From Psychrobacter sp. JCM 18902 (GTDB lineage Bacteria > Pseudomonadota > Gammaproteobacteria > Pseudomonadales > Moraxellaceae), in NCBI RefSeq assembly GCF_904846615.1, contig NZ_CAJHBK010000001.1:1364001-1428000 (forward strand): 64,000 nucleotides of DNA, given 5' to 3'. The stretch's first letter is position 1. Every line of letters begins with the position of its first letter. Below the pieces are notes generated by a model. That model did not search any database and was not told where the DNA came from. It was given only the letters and a program-made list of their open reading frames with translations. The translations under genes and the position numbers were made by a program. Of this stretch, positions 18,592-26,199 are shown piece after piece.

Positions 18592-20061
18592 TCAACGACG
18601 GTGCCTAGACCGCAAGATGGCTCGTATAATAAACACAATGATAATAATAGCCACGATGATGCCGATTACTGCCAGTAAGCCCGCGTATTTGATTAAGAAG
18701 GGCTTGTCAGTACCTGTCGTTGCGATACGATCAACATCATTAGCACTCACCTCACTACTGTTGAGACCACCAAAATTCACACGCACATAATTGGTAATAC
18801 CAGCGATTTGCTCGCTATTTAGCTCATCTGAGAACCCTGGCATGATAGGTGACGTGTTAGTCGCGCCTTCTACCCCATGAAGGATCATATTGACCAGCGC
18901 ATCAGGTTTCTCACGGCGAATACTGCTTAGTCCAACGATAGGAGCGTAACGCGCATCAGGCTGACCATAACCGTCAACGCCGTGACAGCTGCCACAGGCT
19001 GCCAAATATAGCGATTCTGGTGAATTGCTGCCATTACTCACCTGTACTTTGGCTTGGGCTAAATAATCTTTTTGCGCCAGTAAATCATGAGTGATAGATT
19101 CGCTAATGGGTGTTGGTAAACGCGAGACATCAACGGCTGCGACCTTATCATCTGTTTGGATAGCAGGCACCGCTTTTAAATAAGAAGCAATGGCATTCAA
19201 ATCTTCATTTTTTAAGTAGCGCGTACTATGTGCAACCGCCTCGCCCATAGGACCACCCGCATAGGCACGCTGGTCAAGCTCACCAGTACGCAGATAAGTG
19301 ACGATATCTTGCTCACTCCAACTACTGATACCGCTCGACTCGTCAGGCGTGATATTTGGTGCATGCCAATGACCAAGCTGAGCACCTGATAGATACATTT
19401 TTTTATCGAAACCCATAGTGCTATTACGCGGGGTATGGCAAGTGCCGCAGTGCTCTAAGTTATTGACAATATATTCACCACGTTGCTGCGTCTCGGTGAG
19501 ACCATCACGGTTTTCAGTAGACGGAACATTAAGAAAATTCCAGCCAATCATTAAGCTGCGAATGTTAAAGGGAAATGGCAGGTCAGTTTTATATTTTGGT
19601 GCTTCATCGACAGTAGGTACGGTTTGCAGATAAGCAAACAACGCACTGATATCTTCTTCTTTCATGCCACTATAAGAAGGATATGGCATGGCAGGGTAAA
19701 GCATATGGCTTGGCGTACGACCTTTTTGCAACGCGTTCTTTAGGTCCGTTTCGGTATAATCACCGATACCATAACGTTTAGACGGGGTAATATTGGTTGA
19801 ATAGATATCTCCCATCGGCGTTTCGATCGCTGTACCGCCAGTATAATCTTCGCCATGACATGCCATGCAATCGGCCGCACGGGCAATGTAAGCACCTCGA
19901 TTGACAAGCTCGCTATTGGCTGGACTAATATTAGGTAAACTGGCATTAGGCAAGCTAGCATTCGCTAGGCTGGTATTGACGACGCTTGCGCCTTCAGCCA
20001 TAGCGGCGCTGGAGGTCATACCAATGACGAGCATCGATAACATCACAGAAAGTGGCTTCAT
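18592..20061 (-). CDS. Membrane-anchored triheme cytochrome c
   Basis: A 489-residue protein with a signal peptide (residues 1-22) and three heme-binding motifs: CMACH at 65-69, CGTCH at 205-209 and CGSCH at 356-360. One C-terminal membrane helix lies at about 459-481, followed by RSRHRR. The layout is that of the cytochrome subunits of periplasmic alcohol, sorbitol and gluconate dehydrogenases, which pass electrons to ubiquinol or a terminal oxidase. Residues 31-46 contain short repeats (SLANASLPNASLPN). GAGGATATT precedes the ATG. It is first of three same-strand genes with a flavin amine oxidase and a lipoprotein cytochrome, 165 bases before the oxidase gene. Confidence 0.88.
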   Translation of the reverse strand: MKPLSVMLSMLVIGMTSSAAMAEGASVVNTSLANASLPNASLPNISPANSELVNRGAYIARAADCMACHGEDYTGGTAIETPMGDIYSTNITPSKRYGIGDYTETDLKNALQKGRTPSHMLYPAMPYPSYSGMKEEDISALFAYLQTVPTVDEAPKYKTDLPFPFNIRSLMIGWNFLNVPSTENRDGLTETQQRGEYIVNNLEHCGTCHTPRNSTMGFDKKMYLSGAQLGHWHAPNITPDESSGISSWSEQDIVTYLRTGELDQRAYAGGPMGEAVAHSTRYLKNEDLNAIASYLKAVPAIQTDDKVAAVDVSRLPTPISESITHDLLAQKDYLAQAKVQVSNGSNSPESLYLAACGSCHGVDGYGQPDARYAPIVGLSSIRREKPDALVNMILHGVEGATNTSPIMPGFSDELNSEQIAGITNYVRVNFGGLNSSEVSANDVDRIATTGTDKPFLIKYAGLLAVIGIIVAIIIIVFIIRAILRSRHRR

Positions 20062-20630
20062 AATATCCTCATATAGCTGGCACCTAGGGTGTTGTAATTA
20101 TTATTAAGATGAATGATTGAGATGAAACATTTAATATTGAGCAAGCCTTAATGAGTGACGACTTGTTATACTCAATTGACAGTCCATTAAATGAGGTAGC
20201 AAATCATCCAGTAAATGCTTAATAAAATAGCGTGACAAAAGTACTTTCATAAGCGTAGTGACTAAGCATAGTTACTAAATGATGTCTACTCACTCTACTA
20301 ATGTAAGACTATTTCGCTACTATTACTTAACGAGTAACGTATTGGTCTCAAATTTTTACAAAACGTAAAGAACTGCGTTATCATTGTCAGTTTTTGATAA
20401 CGTAATATATTTTTTTATATTATAATAATAGGTCATTTAAATAATACCTTTAAAATCAGTAACTAAAGTCCTATTTTTTGGGTGCATATCTTTTATAAAA
20501 AACCTATCATTGTAGATAGCTGTCAAAAATTTGCTTCATTTTTTGTCATCATCGATTTTAGTTGTACATAATAGATACATAGACTTAAGTTAGCACTCGC
20601 TTTTTTTATCAGTCATATTTTTATAATGCT
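20062..20630. other. Intergenic region upstream of the amine oxidase/cytochrome cluster
   Basis: About 570 AT-rich bases between divergent units. No gene, RNA or clear operator was recognised. It probably holds the promoter of the leftward cytochrome/oxidase cluster. Confidence 0.4.
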
Positions 20631-20705
20631 ATGAAACAAGCTATTGCAACGCACCATATTTTGTTTATGATAGGCGCTATTTCCACATTGCCGATCGCCG
20701 CCTGA
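20631..20705 (+). CDS. Possible 24-residue signal-peptide-like leader ORF
   Basis: ATG at 20631 opens a 24-codon frame (MKQAIATHHILFMIGAISTL then PIAA) ending in TGA at 20703, 9 bases before the next gene's ATG. It looks like an isolated signal peptide. It could be a leader peptide for the lipoprotein gene, the remnant of a truncated secreted protein, or chance. No strong ribosome site is seen. Confidence 0.25.
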   Translation: MKQAIATHHILFMIGAISTLPIAA

Positions 20706-20714
20706 GACACCACT

Positions 20715-20900
20715 ATGAAGTTACCGATTCTTGCTTATATACTGACATCAGCCCTGTTAATCACAGGCTGCCAATCATTTCAGTTTGTCGATAGCCCTAT
20801 CCCTGTGAATACCACCCCTACCAATAGTATCTTGGTCAAAAATACGCCTGCCACCACTGTGCAGATTCAAAATAATGCCAGTACAAAAAATCAAAATTAG
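20715..20900 (+). CDS. Small lipoprotein, unknown function
   Basis: A 61-residue product starting MKLPILAYILTSALLITGC, a good signal peptide with ITGC lipobox (Cys19). The mature part is only 43 residues, rich in Thr, Asn, Gln and Pro, with no recognisable domain. The ribosome site is weak. A strong hairpin terminator follows, which supports a real transcription unit. It is not LptM by sequence. Function unknown. Confidence 0.65.
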   Translation: MKLPILAYILTSALLITGCQSFQFVDSPIPVNTTPTNSILVKNTPATTVQIQNNASTKNQN

Positions 20901-20924
20901 TGCCTTCACACTCATAAAACAAGC

Positions 20925-20962
20925 AAAAAAAAGGCAGATATCGGTTTGATATCTGCCTTTAA
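20925..20962. terminator. Terminator after the small lipoprotein gene
   Basis: Arms 20930-20942 and 20948-20960 (13 bases, perfect) around GGTTT, with an A run before and T-rich sequence after. Convergent with the flavodoxin gene. Confidence 0.85.
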
Positions 20963-21003
20963 TGTTTAATAAATTACCTTGAATGATTCAATAGCCATTC
21001 ATT

Positions 21004-21606
21004 TCAAGGGCGCGCCGCTGGCTGATGCTTGATAATTGTCTTGGCCAAATGATCGCCGAACCAAATAGCCGTATCAATATCTCCACGTCCTGGCGTTTCC
21101 TCAGGGGGACCATCAAGCGACTGGGTCATCAAGCCCAAAAAGCTAGATAAACGGTTTAAATCATGAGCCTCATGACCTGTCGGCATCAGCGGTAATCCAA
21201 TCCAGTTCATGCCATGCTGCATCGCATACAAAGAAATCTGCTGTAATACCGCCAGCTTATCACCGCTCAGTCCACCAGAGTTGGCAAAAGCGGCTGCCCA
21301 CTTGCCTTCCCATTTACGATGGTACCAGCGCTTTGAGGTTTCATCCATAAAAGTCTTAAATTCAGCAGTGACACTACCCATATATACGGCACTACCGAAA
21401 ACCAGCAAATCCGCCTGATCCAAATAATCCCAGTCAACCTTGTGGACATCAACGGCTTTGGCCTGTGCTGCTGGCAATTGCTGATGCGCTCCTTTAACGA
21501 TCGCTTCAGCCACGCGCTTGGTATGACCGTAGTTGCTATGATAAATAACAGCAATAGATACAGTCGGTATGCTATCAGTAGTGGACGATTTGGCAGGTAT
21601 ATTCAT
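21004..21606 (-). CDS. Flavodoxin-family NAD(P)H:quinone oxidoreductase-like protein
   Basis: A 200-residue cytoplasmic protein with a flavodoxin-like fold. The FMN phosphate-binding loop is YHSNYGHTKRVAEAIVKGA (about residues 22-40). LLVFGSAVYMGSVTAEFKTFMDE and WAAAFANSGGLSGDKLAVLQQI are the other flavin-binding loops of the WrbA/NAD(P)H dehydrogenase group. Probably a quinone or flavin reductase in oxidative stress defence (family knowledge). The Trp/His-rich stretch and C-terminus differ from WrbA itself, so I do not assign that name. Its start lies 86 bases beyond the end of pgeF, which is on the same strand. Confidence 0.8.
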   Translation of the reverse strand: MNIPAKSSTTDSIPTVSIAVIYHSNYGHTKRVAEAIVKGAHQQLPAAQAKAVDVHKVDWDYLDQADLLVFGSAVYMGSVTAEFKTFMDETSKRWYHRKWEGKWAAAFANSGGLSGDKLAVLQQISLYAMQHGMNWIGLPLMPTGHEAHDLNRLSSFLGLMTQSLDGPPEETPGRGDIDTAIWFGDHLAKTIIKHQPAARP

Positions 21607-21692
21607 ACAAACTCTAATAATGGCTATAAATGGTTAAATAAAAACAATATAAGTTCAACAGTTAATTGCGCGCAACAGCAAATAGCGTAATC

Positions 21693-22646
21693 CTACGCAG
21701 CGCCACGTACAATGACCAGCGCCATTCGACCTGTAGCAGGCTGCTGCAAATGCGTTTGACGCCGATAAGAGTAATAGTGGTCATCAGTATAACTACAGCT
21801 GCTAGATAAGGTGTCATCTACTATAACGCCCGACGCACTAAGCTGATCCGCTGCCAACTTTGGTAAGTTTAGCTTGATTTTTCTCGCGTCAACTGTGTTA
21901 CAGCTTGACCGCTTATCAACCGTATCCTGTACATGTTGAGTATTGCTATCGCCTTTAATAATAGCTACAGAATCTATGACATATAACGAATCAAAATGTT
22001 CAATACTTGCTGTGTTCAATAACTTATTTTCTGTGCAACCTTTCAATAATTGATTGCGAACTTGAGCGCCAACTTCATAGCTGTCTTGACTGATACAAAC
22101 ACCAATCCAAGCTTTGATTTGTCCTGATTGCGTAAAGTATTGCACAGTCGCTTGAATAACCCCGCAAGCCAGACCTTGCCAACCCGCGTGAATCGCTGCC
22201 ATTTGACCACTAGCTGGCTGATATAAGACTATCGGTACGCAGTCAGCCGTCATTATCGCAAGCCCAAGCCCTTGTTGCCGACTGACCATCGCGTCAGCAG
22301 ACATTGGCGTCATACCTAGCGCTGTGCCATCAATATCATGAATTTGCTTACCGTGAACTTGGTTAACCCAGTGTAAGCGTTTGATGGGTACCTGTTGGCA
22401 GGCTGTCGACGATAAGGGTGCAAGCTGCTCATTGATGGCAGATAATAAACGCATGCGATTGCTCAGTACTTTTGCAGCATCGTCATTGACATGTAAACCT
22501 AAATTTAGCTCACCATAATTCGCTTGACGTTGCTGCCGTACTAGCTGTTCTTGTGAGTCAACGTCATCGCTTGAAAAGGCAGCTGTTTGAAAAACAGCCA
22601 CATCATCAATCTGTGCAAGCAATGTCATAGGAAACTGATGAGTCAT
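21693..22646 (-). CDS. pgeF: Peptidoglycan editing factor PgeF (YfiH/laccase domain)
   Basis: Member of the multicopper-polyphenol-oxidase-like (YfiH) family, which acts as a cytoplasmic editing factor cleaving aberrant UDP-MurNAc dipeptides carrying L-Ser. It has 317 residues, longer than E. coli YfiH (243), because of an insertion around residues 225-265 (SLYVIDSVAIIKGDSNTQHV...). The conserved metal-site segments are LHWVNQVHGKQIHDID, IMTADCVPIVLY and AAIHAGWQGLACGV. It lies downstream of rluD with bamD divergent, the same grouping as in E. coli yfiH-rluD-bamD. Confidence 0.92.
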   Translation of the reverse strand: MTHQFPMTLLAQIDDVAVFQTAAFSSDDVDSQEQLVRQQRQANYGELNLGLHVNDDAAKVLSNRMRLLSAINEQLAPLSSTACQQVPIKRLHWVNQVHGKQIHDIDGTALGMTPMSADAMVSRQQGLGLAIMTADCVPIVLYQPASGQMAAIHAGWQGLACGVIQATVQYFTQSGQIKAWIGVCISQDSYEVGAQVRNQLLKGCTENKLLNTASIEHFDSLYVIDSVAIIKGDSNTQHVQDTVDKRSSCNTVDARKIKLNLPKLAADQLSASGVIVDDTLSSSCSYTDDHYYSYRRQTHLQQPATGRMALVIVRGAA

Positions 22647-22752
22647 GGCTGATTTACCGTCTTAATGAGTCATTTTTATGTCACGGATCGCTATTTACTA
22701 CTAGGCTCTGTTTTTTACAAGCGACTTTACGCTCTCGCCTATAAGGATCGGT

Positions 22753-24021
22753 CTACTCGTCATCATAGCCATCACTTAGCACAGCCATTAACTGCTGCAT
22801 ATCTTCAGGCAGTGGTGTGGTGACTTCAATATCTTCACCAGTCGTTGGATGCACGAAACCCAGTGTATAGGCATGCAAGGCTTGACGTGGAAAATTATTA
22901 ATCGCTTGACGCTGGGCTTCTGTCAGTCCTGCCCGCAATTGACGACGACCACCATAGACACGATCACCCACTATCGGATAAGTCACATGACTTAAATGCA
23001 CACGAATTTGGTGAGTGCGGCCCGTTTCAAGACCTACATCCAACAAGCAATAATTACCATTAAGCGCGGTCACATTCAGTAAATGAGTCACAGCTTCACG
23101 TCCTGCCGTCATTACCGTCATTTTAGTACGCTGGTTGCGGTGACGACCGATTGGGGCGTCAATACGGCGATGGCGCGATAGACTCGCTGCATCCCCTGCT
23201 ACCACACATTGATAGTGACGATAGACCGACTTGTCCTTTAGTTGCTCCATCAGCGCAAGCTGTGCTGGCTTGGTTTTGCCAATCAACAATAGCCCTGAGG
23301 TATCTTTATCGATACGGTGCACCAGACCTGCACGCGGCAGATGGTGCTGCTGTGGATAGTGATACAGCAGTGCATTGACCAAGGTGCCGGTTTGGTTACC
23401 CGCACCAGGATGCACTACCATGCCAACAGGTTTATTGATGACCAATACGTCATCATCTTCATAGACCACATCGATGTCTATATTTTCTGGTTGATCTTCA
23501 CTATGCTGCTCTAATGTGGTGGTTAACTGCAGCACATCACCCGCTCTGACACGAATTTTTGGTTTTTGCACGCCACCGTTATACAGCAGGCTGCCATCAC
23601 TGATCCAACCTTGTAATTGAACACGTGAGAAATCGGTAAATATTTTTGAAGCCAATTTATCAATACGTAAACCAGCTTCGTCTTCTATAACCGTATGCGT
23701 CATATTAATAATTACTGGTACCACTTGACCAGCGGCTGACGCTTCATCATCGTCGCTATCATCAATGTCGTCAGCATCTTCATCGCTGCTATCTATCATA
23801 TCGTCGTCAAGCTCATCACTATCTTTTAACATAGCTTCTTCTGACACAGCGTCTTCTAAAACATGATCGCCATGGCTTTGCTCATCAAGCATCGACTGAT
23901 TATCGTCAGGTAATTCACTATTATTTAAAACGTCATTTGGCATCGGTGACTCTTGTGCTGATGAATCAGTCTGTCGTGATTGATTCGGTGGTAAATGGGT
24001 AGTCATAGCATTATTATTCAT
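22753..24021 (-). CDS. rluD: 23S rRNA pseudouridine synthase RluD
   Basis: Makes pseudouridines 1911, 1915 and 1917 in helix 69 of 23S rRNA. The synthase core has the catalytic motif LVHRIDKDTSGLLLIGKT and the end motif ETGRTHQIRVHLSHVTYPIVGD. An S4 domain precedes it (RIDKLASKIFTDFSRVQLQGWI). About 100 residues before the S4 domain are extra and strongly acidic, with many Asp/Glu/Ser; E. coli RluD lacks them. The start is uncertain: ATG at 24021 or 24006, or a GTG at 24141, none with a strong ribosome site. I chose 24021. Confidence 0.93.
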   Translation of the reverse strand: MNNNAMTTHLPPNQSRQTDSSAQESPMPNDVLNNSELPDDNQSMLDEQSHGDHVLEDAVSEEAMLKDSDELDDDMIDSSDEDADDIDDSDDDEASAAGQVVPVIINMTHTVIEDEAGLRIDKLASKIFTDFSRVQLQGWISDGSLLYNGGVQKPKIRVRAGDVLQLTTTLEQHSEDQPENIDIDVVYEDDDVLVINKPVGMVVHPGAGNQTGTLVNALLYHYPQQHHLPRAGLVHRIDKDTSGLLLIGKTKPAQLALMEQLKDKSVYRHYQCVVAGDAASLSRHRRIDAPIGRHRNQRTKMTVMTAGREAVTHLLNVTALNGNYCLLDVGLETGRTHQIRVHLSHVTYPIVGDRVYGGRRQLRAGLTEAQRQAINNFPRQALHAYTLGFVHPTTGEDIEVTTPLPEDMQQLMAVLSDGYDDE

Positions 24022-24788
24022 AGCAGATTTATATATGGCAAAGCGCCTGACATGGTTTTGAAAGGTAGCTTTTGAGAAAATTTCTAATAAAGTGTTAAGC
24101 GTAACGCTATAAAAAACAAAAGGCCATTCGCTATCAATCACTTATCATAAAAGCGATCGTCGTCGAAAAAAGCGGAGGCAATACCGTGCTAGTGTAGCAT
24201 GCCAAGCGCCTAAGCCCTATAGAAGCTGTGTGTTATCTGTCATTTTTTGATTATACCGCAGCGAGCGTCAGCGCCGTACTTAACTCTCTAAAATATGACA
24301 TTGCTGTAATTTACTGTATATTTGTCAGTGTCAGCGACATTCGATATCGCTCGTGACAGCAGCTCATGTTAAAATGCCAAACTGACATGCGCTGGTGTAC
24401 AGCTCATTGCGAGCAGCAGCATATCGTATATGCGTTGCAGTAGACTAATAACTGTACGATACTGACTCAAATCCGATGAGCACGATTGGATTAAGTACAA
24501 TATAGATGGCGAAAAAATAGACGAAGCAAACGTTATTCTATAAAGTATAGCCATATTTTGCTGTATGCTATGCCACTGTATGCTTATCGAATTTTTTATT
24601 AAAAGCATTTGGTTTGATATAAACCCTATGCCATCAAGCGTTTTTTAATAACGATAACTGGTATGTCCGATGATTGACATAGTAGATGACAGACCACTAT
24701 CGATGCCTACGCATCGTTTTTTATCATTAACCTAATATCTAGTATGATAGCGTCGCTGCTATTATACGTCTTGTGTCGGAGAAGAAGT
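24022..24788. other. Divergent region between rluD and bamD
   Basis: About 770 bases. It includes possible upstream in-frame extensions of both flanking genes but no separate convincing gene. It should hold both promoters. Confidence 0.4.
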
Positions 24789-25991
24789 ATGCAAGCTGTT
24801 GGCAATACGTTTATCAAACTGTCCTCAATAACCCTACTTGCGCTAAGCGTAAACTTAGTGGGCTGTCAGACTTTCAAAAATCTGACTGGCGGTAAAGACG
24901 TCGATGCGGTAGAAACTGCCGAAAAATCAGAGCAGAACTATTATAACGACGCCATTACCCAGATTGATAAAGGCCGCTATACACAAGCCATCGAAGATTT
25001 GACCAATCTGCGCACTTTTTATCCTACTGGACAGTACGCTGAACAAGCATTACTCGACATGATGTACGCACAATATGCCAGTGGTAAGTATGAAATGGCA
25101 GCTGCCAGCGCTGAGCAATTTATTAACCTATATCCTTCTAATCCGCAAGTCAGCTACGCTTACTATGTGCGCGGCGTGGCCAATATGCAAGGCTCATCAG
25201 AAGGTTTAAAACTGTTTAAGCTCAATCAAGCTGAGCGTGATACCGCCTATTTACGTATTGCCTTCGCTAACTTTCAAGAGCTTATTAACAAGTACCCTAA
25301 CAGCCCTTACGCGCCAGATGCCGCTCAGCGCATGACTTTCATTTACAATCAGTTTGCTGAAAGTGAGATGAGTGCAGCCAACTGGTATATCGAGCGCGAA
25401 GCTTATGTCGCTGCTGTTAACCGTGCCAAATGGGTGTTTCAATACTATCCACTTAGTGAATCCATCCCAGACGCAATCGCGGTCTTAGCTTATAGCTATG
25501 ACAAATTGGGTATGTCTGATTTGGCAGCAGAATACAAAACTCTATTACAGATTAATTATCCCAACATGTTAAGTGCTGATGGACGCGTTAAACTCGACAC
25601 CAAACGTGAGCGTTCTTTCATCAACAAATTGACTTTTGGACAGTTAAGTCGTTTTAACAAAGATACTTCATCAGTTGCGACAGGCGACTATAACGGCGCG
25701 ACCAAAACTCAGGTTATTCGTAACGCCAGTCAATTGAGACTGCCAAGCGATAATGCAGCAGCAGCCAGTGCAGCGCAAGGCACTTCACCTGTGCGCGCCA
25801 ATAGTGGCATCAATGTCGGCTTAGGTCTGCCTGAAGCTTCCGCTGAGCGCATTACTAGCCAATCGAGCACTGGCTCTACGGCAAGAGAAGCCAATGTCGA
25901 TCCGCAAAACACCAATCCTGTACGCCGTACGACATTGCCTGTTCAAGGGATTGATATCATGCCAGCAGATGTCGATATGAATGATGAATAA
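24789..25991 (+). CDS. bamD: Outer-membrane assembly lipoprotein BamD with long C-terminal tail
   Basis: Essential lipoprotein of the BAM complex, which inserts beta-barrel proteins into the outer membrane. From the ATG at 24789 (GGAGAAG just before it) it has 400 residues. A signal peptide ends in the lipobox LVGC. Residues ~30-260 carry the TPR repeats (YYNDAITQIDKGRYTQAIEDL, YAEQALLDMMYAQYASGKYEMA, YAYYVRGVANMQ, SPYAPDAAQRMTFIYNQFAE). A further ~130 residues after the TPR domain are Ser/Thr/Ala/Asn-rich and absent from E. coli BamD (245 residues). An upstream ATG at 24744 is less likely because it would bury the signal peptide. Confidence 0.94.
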   Translation: MQAVGNTFIKLSSITLLALSVNLVGCQTFKNLTGGKDVDAVETAEKSEQNYYNDAITQIDKGRYTQAIEDLTNLRTFYPTGQYAEQALLDMMYAQYASGKYEMAAASAEQFINLYPSNPQVSYAYYVRGVANMQGSSEGLKLFKLNQAERDTAYLRIAFANFQELINKYPNSPYAPDAAQRMTFIYNQFAESEMSAANWYIEREAYVAAVNRAKWVFQYYPLSESIPDAIAVLAYSYDKLGMSDLAAEYKTLLQINYPNMLSADGRVKLDTKRERSFINKLTFGQLSRFNKDTSSVATGDYNGATKTQVIRNASQLRLPSDNAAAASAAQGTSPVRANSGINVGLGLPEASAERITSQSSTGSTAREANVDPQNTNPVRRTTLPVQGIDIMPADVDMNDE

Positions 25992-26070
25992 ATGCGCTAG
26001 ATTTGAGGTAATGTCTCTTCTTTAATTAAGAGAACGTCTCTTGTTTTTAGTACATCAACGCACATCATGA

Positions 26071-26108
26071 AAAAAATAAGGTCAACGACAGAGTTGGCCT
26101 TATTTTTT
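26071..26108. terminator. Terminator after bamD
   Basis: Arms 26071-26086 and 26093-26108 pair over 16 bases with one G-T pair, flanked by A and T runs. Confidence 0.85.
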
Positions 26109-26199
26109 CTGTTTCTGTTTCATTATCTATGCCCAATATTGTTTGTGCCCGATATTGCCTATGCTTAAGATAATACACCTATGGTAAACTGTTTTTTGC

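Noticed and set aside
24369..24608. Leftward 79-codon frame between rluD and bamD
   Set aside because: No start signal and no protein-like pattern.
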